Positions 35,735-43,748 of a stretch of DNA of 64,000 nt are shown here, in pieces. The position numbers and the translations under genes are program-made. Source of the stretch: Celerinatantimonas sp046054165. Its GTDB lineage: Bacteria; Pseudomonadota; Gammaproteobacteria; Enterobacterales; Celerinatantimonadaceae. Within the stretch, counting starts at the first letter, position 1, and each line of letters opens with the position of its first letter. The notes under the pieces are model-generated. The model saw nothing but the letters and a program-made list of their open reading frames with translations. It ran no database searches and was not told the DNA's origin. The stretch is from NCBI RefSeq assembly GCF_046054165.1, contig NZ_JBFNXK010000002.1:1-64000 (forward strand). Direction: 5' to 3'.

Positions 35735-36715
35735 ATGCGTTTTTTTAAATTATGGCTCGTTATTGGGGCGATTGTAGCCACCCCTAGGGCCAGTGCAAAA
35801 GTGAATTTTGACTTTTCCAACGAATACAATCCCGCTTCGATCCATGCGGAAGGCGATCAATATTTTATCAAACAGGTTGACCGATTAACTCAGGACAGTG
35901 TCCATATTACATTGCATACTGGCGGTTCATTAGGGTTTAAATCCATCGACCATTTTTATGCGGTTTCCGATGACGCCGTGCAACTTGCCGATACTTTGGC
36001 GGCAGCCATGGTCGGGATCGATCCGATCTTCTTATTATCATCACTGCCATTTTTAGTACAAAATCCGGATCAAGCTGAATTGCTCTACCAAATTGCCAAA
36101 CCTTATTATCAGAAAGTCTTCGCAGATAATAACGAAGTCTTATTGTACGCCTCCCCTTGGCCCGCCAGTGGAATTTGGTCTAAAAAACCGGTGAATAGTA
36201 AAGCCGCTTTGGCCGGTTTAAAAATTCGAACCTATGATAAAAACGGAACGCTGACCTTCAAAAATGCCGGTGCGGCCCCTGTAAACTTATCTTGGGCTGA
36301 TGTGGTTCCGCAACTTTCAACAGGAGGGATTGCAGCCGTATTAACGTCAGCGGATGCGGGAGCCAGTAGCAGTTTTTGGGAGCACCTTAAAAACTACAGT
36401 GCCATACAATATGCGATTCCGCTCAATATGGTCCATATGAACAAAGATGAATTCGACTCGCTCAATGCATCACAGAAAAAAGCGCTGTTAAAAGCTGCCG
36501 AACTGACCGATAAACATAATTGGGCCACTGTGCGCACCAGAGTCCAAGAAAATTATAAACAGCTGGCGGCGCATCAAGTCACGATCCATAAAGACTTGCC
36601 CACTCCTTTTATAATGCTCTTGCAAGATGCCGCCAAGCCAACGCTGAAAGATTGGCTAAAAGAAACTGGAGATCGGGGGCAGACTATTATCGATCAATTT
36701 AATAAACGTAAGTAG
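35735..36715 (+). CDS. dctP: TRAP transporter periplasmic binding protein (DctP family)
   Basis: Solute-binding component of a tripartite sodium-coupled importer for organic acids. The precursor has 326 residues with a Sec signal ending near ASA. The DctP fold is seen in SIHAEGDQYFIKQVDRLT, in the ligand-gripping Arg of GLKIRTYDKNG (near 160-170) and in ADVVPQLSTGGIAAVLTSADAG (near 190-211). GGAG lies before the ATG. It is the first gene of a dctP-dctQ-dctM operon. The substrate cannot be read from sequence; a carboxylate or uronate is plausible. Confidence 0.9.
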   Translation: MRFFKLWLVIGAIVATPRASAKVNFDFSNEYNPASIHAEGDQYFIKQVDRLTQDSVHITLHTGGSLGFKSIDHFYAVSDDAVQLADTLAAAMVGIDPIFLLSSLPFLVQNPDQAELLYQIAKPYYQKVFADNNEVLLYASPWPASGIWSKKPVNSKAALAGLKIRTYDKNGTLTFKNAGAAPVNLSWADVVPQLSTGGIAAVLTSADAGASSSFWEHLKNYSAIQYAIPLNMVHMNKDEFDSLNASQKKALLKAAELTDKHNWATVRTRVQENYKQLAAHQVTIHKDLPTPFIMLLQDAAKPTLKDWLKETGDRGQTIIDQFNKRK

Positions 36716-36728
36716 CAAGGCGGGCAAT

Positions 36729-37241
36729 ATGCTGATATTCATCCGTATTTCTCGTGTTCTTAATCAGATCGCCGGTATGTTGGCGATGCTGCTGATCGTT
36801 TACATGTTCTGCCATATCATCTTGGAGATCGGGTTGCGGATGTTCGGGATGTCGACTTATGTTCTCGATGAATTTATCGGCTATGCCGTGGCCACCATGA
36901 CATTTTTAGGTCTGGGATACAGTTTAGATAGAGGCGGATTGATCCGGGTGAATGTGTTGCTGGATCGCCTCCCGGAACGCTACCACTGGTTACCGGATCT
37001 AGTCGCTTCGTGGGCAGCATGCTGGCTGTTCAGCTGGTTGTCGATTTACTGGTTTCATACGGTCGAACGCAGTTTTATTCGAGGCACAACCAGTCAGTCA
37101 CTGGCTGCGACACCCTTATGGATCCCTCAAGGCGCTGTTTTAGTCGGACTGGCGCTGTTGTGCCTCACGCTGGCTGTTCGCGGCTTATCTCTGTTCGTTT
37201 ATCGGCGTCCTCCCATGGCATTACAGCATCAGGTGAATTGA
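36729..37241 (+). CDS. dctQ: TRAP transporter small membrane subunit (DctQ)
   Basis: Four-helix membrane subunit that pairs with DctM. Of 170 residues, hydrophobic helices lie near 12-35, 48-70, 88-110 and 130-150. The family motif DEFIGYAVATMTFLGLGYSL is present in the second helix region. It starts 13 bases after dctP with AAGG upstream and ends one base before the dctM start. Confidence 0.9.
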   Translation: MLIFIRISRVLNQIAGMLAMLLIVYMFCHIILEIGLRMFGMSTYVLDEFIGYAVATMTFLGLGYSLDRGGLIRVNVLLDRLPERYHWLPDLVASWAACWLFSWLSIYWFHTVERSFIRGTTSQSLAATPLWIPQGAVLVGLALLCLTLAVRGLSLFVYRRPPMALQHQVN

Positions 37242-37242
37242 T

Positions 37243-38553
37243 ATGGATATTATTTGGATTGCCATTGGCGTAATGGCGCTATTATTGGTCGTGTTAGGGC
37301 TCGGGGTATGGGTCTTTGCCGGTTTGGCGATGGTGGCGTTTTCATCACTCATCTGGATCGGGGATATGCCATTACACCGGGCCGGTGTTATTCTGAGCCG
37401 AATCATTTTTCGAGCTGGAAATTCGTGGGAATTAGCGGCCATTCCGCTATTTATTCTCATGGGGGAACTGATTTTTCGCTCCGATATCTCCGATCGATTG
37501 TTCCGGGGATTAGAACCTTGGACCCGGCATATTCCCGGCGGCATTCTGCATACCAATGTGTTTGGATGTGCTCTATTTGCAGCCGTGAGCGGTTCCAGCT
37601 CCGCAACGACCGCGACTATTGGCAAAATCACTACGACAGAGCTAAAACGGCGCGGTTATAATCGCCGTTTGTCGATAGGGTCCTTAGCGGGAGCCGGTAG
37701 TCTGGGATTACTGATCCCACCGTCCATTGTGATGATTGTTTACGGGATCCAAGCCGAAGTCTCGATCAGTAAACTATTCATGGCAGGCATCTTACCGGGG
37801 ATCTTGATCGCGATACTCTATTCTGGATATTTGATGATCCATGCCCTTTGGGATCCGACCGTGAGCCCTCGCGAAGCTGTTTGTGAGATTGGAAAGTGGC
37901 AGAGTTTACGTTACCTGATGCCGGTGATCTTGCTCATTGGAATTGTATTAGGATCGATTTACAGCGGAATTGCCACACCTTCTGAAGCAGCCGCAGTTGG
38001 AGTATTGGGTACTCTGGTGCTCCTGTTGGTTGAACGTCAACTCAATTGGACGATGTTCCAAAAAGCACTGGTTTCGACCTTACTCAGTTCCACGATGGTG
38101 TGCAGTATTATGATCACGGCGGCATTGCTCTCGACAGCCATGGGTTATCTACATTTGCCGTCTGAACTGGCAGAATTCATCGCACAGCTCCATTTAAGCC
38201 CGATGATGTTACTGCTGGCATTAGCCTTGTTTTATGTCATTTTAGGCTTGTTTTTAGATGGTATTTCTATCACCGTCATGAGTTTGCCGATCACATTACC
38301 TATCGTCATTCAGGCAGGTTTCGATCCACTCTGGTTTGGGGTCTTTCTGGTGATCATGGTTGAACTGGGGCAAATTACCCCCCCTGTTGGATTTAATTTG
38401 TTTGTTTTGCAAGGCTTGACTGGTGAAAAAATTGGCCACGTTGCCCGAGCCTCGTTCCCATTCTTTTTACTGATGTGTATGGCGGTGTTGATTCTCTGCA
38501 TAGTGCCCAGTCTGGCACTATGGCTGCCCAATATGCTGTCAGTGACGAACTAA
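37243..38553 (+). CDS. dctM: TRAP transporter large membrane subunit (DctM)
   Basis: Translocation subunit with about 12 membrane segments and the elevator fold that uses a sodium gradient. The 436-residue product contains AVSGSSSATTATIG (near 112-125) and GSLAGAGSLGLLIPPSIVMIVYG (two short pieces of the sodium-site repeat), and the repeat partner ELGQITPPVGFNLFVLQGL near the C terminus. It completes the operon and is followed by a strong terminator. Confidence 0.93.
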   Translation: MDIIWIAIGVMALLLVVLGLGVWVFAGLAMVAFSSLIWIGDMPLHRAGVILSRIIFRAGNSWELAAIPLFILMGELIFRSDISDRLFRGLEPWTRHIPGGILHTNVFGCALFAAVSGSSSATTATIGKITTTELKRRGYNRRLSIGSLAGAGSLGLLIPPSIVMIVYGIQAEVSISKLFMAGILPGILIAILYSGYLMIHALWDPTVSPREAVCEIGKWQSLRYLMPVILLIGIVLGSIYSGIATPSEAAAVGVLGTLVLLLVERQLNWTMFQKALVSTLLSSTMVCSIMITAALLSTAMGYLHLPSELAEFIAQLHLSPMMLLLALALFYVILGLFLDGISITVMSLPITLPIVIQAGFDPLWFGVFLVIMVELGQITPPVGFNLFVLQGLTGEKIGHVARASFPFFLLMCMAVLILCIVPSLALWLPNMLSVTN

Positions 38554-38594
38554 TCAAACGACCTCATCGACACCAATCATTTGGATGACCAGTT

Positions 38595-38621
38595 ATCCGG
38601 CCTTGTTGGGGCCGGATTTTC
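38595..38621 (+). terminator. Rho-independent terminator of the TRAP operon
   Basis: ATCCGGCC (38595-38602) and GGCCGGAT (38610-38617) form a perfect eight-base stem with a seven-base loop, followed by TTTC, 41 bases past dctM. Confidence 0.75.
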
Positions 38622-38737
38622 TGGACACGTTTGACCTATTGAATCGCGCACTCCCATTCTCCCACTAAGGAAGCGAAGGAAAATAAAAGCGCAGAGGCCC
38701 CATAGGATTGGATATCTCGTCTGCTATTGATCATCAT

Positions 38738-40144
38738 TTATCTAGGTAAAACCATAACTAATTGCAATCGCCGGGTTTTACGAATCAACCGATACGAAAG
38801 ATCTCCCTGAAATTCTTTGGGGAGCACGGTCAGAAATGCCTTTTGCGGCATAGCATCAAAAGATTGGATGTGCTCGGGCTCCAGAAAGAAATCCAGCCCG
38901 GCCCGATCATTGGGGTTGGGGAAATAATCCCGGTTAACCAACAATGGCATCTGTAAATTTTGACTGAGCTGTTTCAATTCGGCCAGTTCGTTATAGCTAT
39001 TCCAAGACAATTTACTGGGTGTCGCCATCACGAAGATCATATAGGCTAACCCCATGACTTTAAGCCAATTCACAAACTGAACCGTTTTCAATTTAGGAAT
39101 GCTCGCAATGCCATACGCTGAGATGAAAGCCGCTATTGTATAGAATTCATATAAATAGCGTTCGGCTCGAGTCGAAATCAGATGAATGGATAGCCAACTA
39201 AATGCCGCATAAATGACCACGATCCGCAGTCCTTCGCGATCCACACTCAACTTATCACGATATAAGCGATAACAACCAAACAAGAAAAACGGAATATACA
39301 TAAAGTAATCCCGGCCCATCAGATAAAGGTACTGATACAGTGGTTTCTTATCATAATTCACCACCTGTTGCCCTTCTTGTAGAGCCCCATTGAGCAAACG
39401 CGCAGCGGTTTGTTCATAAAAAAAGTGATGAATAAAGTCCGTTTTCAGCGAGATATAAACATACCACCACCCACAGACCATCAAACTCACCACCAATACA
39501 ATTCCAAAATGGCCCGCAAATCGCCAATTGAGTTTATTCCGATCACCGAATACGGCATAAAGCAACATAACGGCTAGTGGAATTAACCCCAAAAAACCCT
39601 TTGAAAAGATAGCTAATCCACAACAAATCCCCAGCCATACCAGATACTTAATCCGATCACTTTTCAAATACAGCCAAAAACACACCAACGCCAACAAAAT
39701 AAAGGTTGCCGTCAAACTCTCCATTCGTAGTGGTCGAGTGGCTTTATAAACAACATAGGTGGTATTTAGGCAAAAAACAGCCAAATAAGCCCAGTTATAA
39801 TTTTTAAAAATACGGGCCACAAGATAAAAAAGGGACAAACTCAATGACAACGAAGTCAGAACCACGGTTACTTTAACGGCAAAAACCGTATATCCGAACA
39901 TCTTCAAACATAATGCCACCAACCAAAATAGCAACGGTGGCTTATTCAGATAAACGTCATCATTCAGATGTAAAATCAGGGGTGAATGCAGACTCAAAAT
40001 ATTCTTGGCAATATCGGCATAAATAATACTATCGCCCCGAATATCCGAATCGGACATATTCGTCGCATACACGGCCAACGCAAAAACAATGACCCAAAGG
40101 CTCTTGAACCAGAATTCCTTATGATCGAATTTAAGACAATCCAT
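38738..40144 (-). CDS. GT-C membrane glycosyltransferase (ArnT/GT39-83 type)
   Basis: Polytopic transferase using a polyprenyl-phosphate sugar donor. The 468-residue protein has about 10-12 hydrophobic segments between residues 10 and 360 and a soluble C-terminal domain. The first periplasmic loop has DIRGDSIIYADIAKNIL with acidic residues at the GT-C metal/donor site, and NKPPLLFWL (near 67-75) is typical of the ArnT/PMT superfamily. No arn genes lie nearby, so lipid A modification with aminoarabinose is only one possibility; other envelope glycans are equally possible. It is a single gene with A/T-rich flanks, converging on the TRAP operon. Confidence 0.8.
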   Translation of the reverse strand: MDCLKFDHKEFWFKSLWVIVFALAVYATNMSDSDIRGDSIIYADIAKNILSLHSPLILHLNDDVYLNKPPLLFWLVALCLKMFGYTVFAVKVTVVLTSLSLSLSLFYLVARIFKNYNWAYLAVFCLNTTYVVYKATRPLRMESLTATFILLALVCFWLYLKSDRIKYLVWLGICCGLAIFSKGFLGLIPLAVMLLYAVFGDRNKLNWRFAGHFGIVLVVSLMVCGWWYVYISLKTDFIHHFFYEQTAARLLNGALQEGQQVVNYDKKPLYQYLYLMGRDYFMYIPFFLFGCYRLYRDKLSVDREGLRIVVIYAAFSWLSIHLISTRAERYLYEFYTIAAFISAYGIASIPKLKTVQFVNWLKVMGLAYMIFVMATPSKLSWNSYNELAELKQLSQNLQMPLLVNRDYFPNPNDRAGLDFFLEPEHIQSFDAMPQKAFLTVLPKEFQGDLSYRLIRKTRRLQLVMVLPR

Positions 40145-40564
40145 AACTCATTAGATAGGCGGAATAATGCTACGTATTTTTCAAAGAAGGGGACTGATTG
40201 TCAATTTATATCGACTTCAAAAAGTGTCAAATTTTTGTCAATCACCCTATATTGATAGCAACCACTCAATATAATTTGCTCAGCTCGGAGATTATTGCCT
40301 CCATGCCCACTGAAACGACCTCAGCCCATTAGACTTAAACAACTTAACGAATCAAAGTAATACCTAAAAATGGCTGTTTACATCGACCCAAATCCATTCT
40401 TCCTATCGGCACCCTCATGTTATCCATGACGCTCCATCGCGTCAGCTTCGAATCGCGTTGATTCAAGCTGGATAACAAGCAAAGAGAGAGTCATTAGGCT
40501 TTTAAGACTTAAAAATATCAGAACGAAAGGTCACCGAACTACTTCAGTGGCCCCAAATTTCCAA
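40145..40564. other. Intergenic region between tesB and the GT-C gene
   Basis: 420 bases without a credible gene. The part near 40240 is A/T-rich and may carry the promoter of the glycosyltransferase. The striking content is a nested inverted repeat at 40419-40476, listed separately. No terminator with a T-run was found after tesB. Confidence 0.6.
40419..40476. repeat. Nested inverted repeats that fold as a three-way junction
   Basis: The outer arms GTTATCC and GGATAAC enclose two hairpins. One is GACGC-N6-GCGTC (40428-40443). The other is AGCTTcGAATC with GATTCAAGCT (40444-40469), ten pairs with one bulged base. The 58 bases are almost fully used in stems. Folding works on either strand, so this could be a structured RNA, a protein-binding site or a relic of a small mobile repeat. 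No second copy was seen in the window. Confidence 0.55.
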
Positions 40565-41431
40565 TTAATGCTTAGGCAACTGTCGGATCAAACCTTCCTG
40601 AGCCGTCGAAGCTACAAGTACCCCATCCCGGTTAAAGAATTGACCGCGAACTAACGCATGTCCTGATGATGCGACAGGACTATCAGTTACATACAATAAC
40701 CAGTCATCCAAACGAAACGGATGATGGAACCACATACTATGATCGATGGTAGCGACCTGTAACGCAGGATCAAAGAATGAACGACCGTGTGGGAGTAAAG
40801 CCGTAGGCAGAAAATTATAATCCGAAGCATAAGCCAACAGATAGCGGTGAATACGGATATCATCCGGCATGATGCCATTCGCTTTCATCCACATACATCG
40901 CTTGGGTTCACGAACTTCAGGCTCCAGCGGATGAACAAACCGCACTGGACGAATGTCGATCGGTTTATCACAGATAAAACGATTACACAGTTCAGATGGA
41001 AAGTTTTCCCGCAAGCTAAACGCATGTTCCTGCTCTGACTGTAATTGCTCAGGCGCCGGAACCTCAGGCATGACATCCTGATGCTCAAACCCTTTTTCTT
41101 CATCCTGAAATGATGCTGTCATATGAAAAATAGGGCGTCCAAACTGAATCGCAGTCACTCGTCGGGTCGAAATGGATTTACCATCCCGTAAATTTTCTAC
41201 TTCGTAGACGATCGCATGATCCGTATCACCAGGACGTAAAAAATAGGCATGTAATGAATGAGCCCTGCGACTCTCAGGTACTGTTTCTTTAGCGGCTGAA
41301 AGCCCCTGCCCCATCACCTGACCACCAAAAACAGCGCCCAAGCCTAAATCCTGACTTTTGCCGCGAAATAGCCCTTGCTCGATCCGCTCCAAACTGAGCA
41401 GATCGAGCAGATCTTTGAGAATTTTACTCAT
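40565..41431 (-). CDS. tesB: Acyl-CoA thioesterase II
   Basis: Double-hotdog thioesterase that hydrolyses medium- and long-chain acyl-CoA. The ATG at 41431 gives 289 residues, aligned with the E. coli start. FRGKSQDLGLGAVFGGQV lies near the N terminus. The catalytic set is visible: Asp in YASDYNFLP, Thr in ATIDHSMWFHHP and Gln in STAQEGLIR. It lies about 80 bases after thrC on the same strand; the functions are unrelated. Confidence 0.95.
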   Translation of the reverse strand: MSKILKDLLDLLSLERIEQGLFRGKSQDLGLGAVFGGQVMGQGLSAAKETVPESRRAHSLHAYFLRPGDTDHAIVYEVENLRDGKSISTRRVTAIQFGRPIFHMTASFQDEEKGFEHQDVMPEVPAPEQLQSEQEHAFSLRENFPSELCNRFICDKPIDIRPVRFVHPLEPEVREPKRCMWMKANGIMPDDIRIHRYLLAYASDYNFLPTALLPHGRSFFDPALQVATIDHSMWFHHPFRLDDWLLYVTDSPVASSGHALVRGQFFNRDGVLVASTAQEGLIRQLPKH

Positions 41432-41510
41432 CGTATTGTCGGTTGCGATTTTTAAAAGCGACAAGGATGCTTAAACTCACCACGAAGATCAATAGCTAAA
41501 TGAACAATTT

Positions 41511-42794
41511 TTATGCGGACACTTTCTCAAGTAATGTTTTCAAAATTGAAAAATCAGCGGCAAATTGCTCTGAAAGTAAGGGTAATTCAGCACGCTGCGC
41601 CAGCGCTTGGGGTAATTCCAAATCAATCTGCAAAATATCTTCAACCGATGACTTGAATTTTGCCGGATGCGCGGTACACAAAAAGATCCCCTGTTCATCA
41701 GCGCCCAGTTGCTCACTCAACTGTTTCCAAGCAATCGCCCCATGAGGTTCGCCCAGATACCCCTGCAGATAAAGTTCATGAAGAGCTGCTTTGGTCTGAT
41801 CATCCGTCATCACCCCTTCACTCAGTTCTGATAACTGCCGTGATTTCACCCGGAACAGTTCTTCAATACGAGGCCAGTTATTCGGCTGACTGACATCCAT
41901 TGCATTCGCTAATGTCGCCTGAGTCGGTTTCGGTTGCCATTGGCCACTGCGCAGATAACGAGGGACGGTATCATTGACATTGGTTGCAGCGATAAATCGT
42001 TTTACCGGAAGACCCAGCGTCTGAGCTAACAAACCAGCGGTTAAGTTACCGAAGTTACCACTGGGCACCGAAATGACAACCTGCGAGCGTTGCGATTTTG
42101 GCAACTGTGCCACCGCTTCAAAATAGTAACAAATCTGGGCCACCAAACGGCTGATATTGATCGAATTGGCAGAATTCAGACCAATCTGCTCCCGCAACGG
42201 TGCATCATCAAACGCCTGTTTTACCAGTGACTGGCAGGCATCGAAATCACTTTCAATCGCAACGGTTGTAATATTTTTACCCAAAGTACAGAACAGTTTT
42301 TCCTGTAGCTCACTAATTTTCCCTTGCGGATAAAGGACGACCACATTGATATTTTCGATCCCATAAAAAGCATGGGCCACAGCGGCACCTGTATCTCCGG
42401 AGGTTGCGGTTAAAATCGTGATTTTACGGTCGGCTGCAAATTTTTTCAGGCACTGCGCCATGAAGCGTGCCCCGAAATCTTTAAACGCCAGCGTGGGACC
42501 ATGAAATAATTCCAGCGCATGAACTTGAGCACTCACCTCTTTGAGTGGTACCGGAAAAGTAAAGGCTGCCTGAACCATTTTCTGAACATCATCATAAGAG
42601 AGTTCATCGCCAATCAAATGATGTAAGATCTGGCTACTTCGAGTGACGAAGTCCAAATCCAACAGCGCATCCACATCGGCCAATGGTGTTAACTCAGCCG
42701 GGAAGAATAATCCCTGTTCTTTACCTAATCCAATCTGGACCGCTTCAGCAAAGCTGACCTGTTGCTCGGGACACTTGATATTATACAACTTCAT
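41511..42794 (-). CDS. thrC: Threonine synthase
   Basis: PLP enzyme that turns O-phosphohomoserine into threonine, the last step of the pathway. The PLP-binding Lys is in LAFKDFGARF (near 107). The product has 427 residues; the glycine-rich phosphate loop is in SVPSGNFGNLTAG and the N-terminal YNIKCPEQQVSF is typical. Its ATG overlaps the thrB stop by four bases. It is last in thrL-thrA-thrB-thrC. Confidence 0.97.
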   Translation of the reverse strand: MKLYNIKCPEQQVSFAEAVQIGLGKEQGLFFPAELTPLADVDALLDLDFVTRSSQILHHLIGDELSYDDVQKMVQAAFTFPVPLKEVSAQVHALELFHGPTLAFKDFGARFMAQCLKKFAADRKITILTATSGDTGAAVAHAFYGIENINVVVLYPQGKISELQEKLFCTLGKNITTVAIESDFDACQSLVKQAFDDAPLREQIGLNSANSINISRLVAQICYYFEAVAQLPKSQRSQVVISVPSGNFGNLTAGLLAQTLGLPVKRFIAATNVNDTVPRYLRSGQWQPKPTQATLANAMDVSQPNNWPRIEELFRVKSRQLSELSEGVMTDDQTKAALHELYLQGYLGEPHGAIAWKQLSEQLGADEQGIFLCTAHPAKFKSSVEDILQIDLELPQALAQRAELPLLSEQFAADFSILKTLLEKVSA

Positions 42795-43747
42795 AATTGA
42801 TTTCCTGTAACTTGAGTGCCTTGCTCATCAATACGACAAATATGGCAAAATCCGTCTTCATTCTGAATAAAATGTTTTTCCAACCAGGATTGAATGCGCT
42901 CAGCCTGTTTCATATCCTGCACCACGGTAAATACAGTCGGTCCTGATCCTGAAATTCCACAAGCCAATGCTCCTGCCTGCATTGCATACTGACGCGCATC
43001 ATCAAACCCGGGGATCAATTTCCGCCGATAAGGTTCCGCTATCACATCAGTCAAAAAGCTAGCGGCTAACTGAGGCTGCTGCGTATGACTGGCATGAATA
43101 AACCCCGCCAATTGACGCCCATAGGTCAACACATCATGACGCCGATACTGCGCCGGTAAAATCGCCCGGGCAGCCGCCGTGGAAACACTGATACCCGGAT
43201 AAGCTAACACCCATAGCCAATCCTTAAAGTGGGGAATCGCTTCACTGATAATGCCCTGACTTTCAAGCATCAGCTGAATGCCGCCTAAATAGCATGGTGC
43301 CACATTATCATAATGCACACTGCCACTAATCTGGCCTTCCAGCTCCCCCATCATCGCCAACATCTGCATCTTGTCAAACGGGCATCCATAGAACTGATTC
43401 AACGATTCAAAAGCAGCCACAACCGAGCAAGCACTGGAACCTAATCCACTCCCAATAGGCAAGTTTTTCTCTAGCACCATTGCCACGGTCTGAATCGCAA
43501 TCCCCCGCTGCTTTAATTGCTGATTAAAGTATTCATGGCAGCCAAATAAAATATTTTCTTTAGGGTCGCTCGGCAATTTATGAGCAAAACGTCCCCGGTT
43601 TTCAATCTGAAAACTATCGGCGGCGGTGACTAGCACCCGATCACCTAATAGCGTTCCATCAATGGGTGAAAGTGCGGCTCCGAGAACATCAAATCCAACA
43701 CTCACATTACCAATGGATGCCGGAGCATAAGTAACTACAGATGACAT
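42791..43747 (-). CDS. thrB: Homoserine kinase
   Basis: GHMP-family kinase that phosphorylates homoserine. The ATP loop is LPIGSGLGSSACSVVAA (near 91-107), the N-terminal YAPASIGNVSVGFD is conserved, and the C-terminal GISGSGPTVFTV completes the GHMP motifs. The product has 318 residues. It starts one base after thrA. Confidence 0.97.
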   Translation of the reverse strand: MSSVVTYAPASIGNVSVGFDVLGAALSPIDGTLLGDRVLVTAADSFQIENRGRFAHKLPSDPKENILFGCHEYFNQQLKQRGIAIQTVAMVLEKNLPIGSGLGSSACSVVAAFESLNQFYGCPFDKMQMLAMMGELEGQISGSVHYDNVAPCYLGGIQLMLESQGIISEAIPHFKDWLWVLAYPGISVSTAAARAILPAQYRRHDVLTYGRQLAGFIHASHTQQPQLAASFLTDVIAEPYRRKLIPGFDDARQYAMQAGALACGISGSGPTVFTVVQDMKQAERIQSWLEKHFIQNEDGFCHICRIDEQGTQVTGNQL

Positions 43748-43748
43748 A

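Noticed and set aside
40302..40330. A possible third, degenerate copy of the 25-bp repeat near the tesB/glycosyltransferase gap
   Set aside because: Only scattered short matches align, with gaps; this is within chance.
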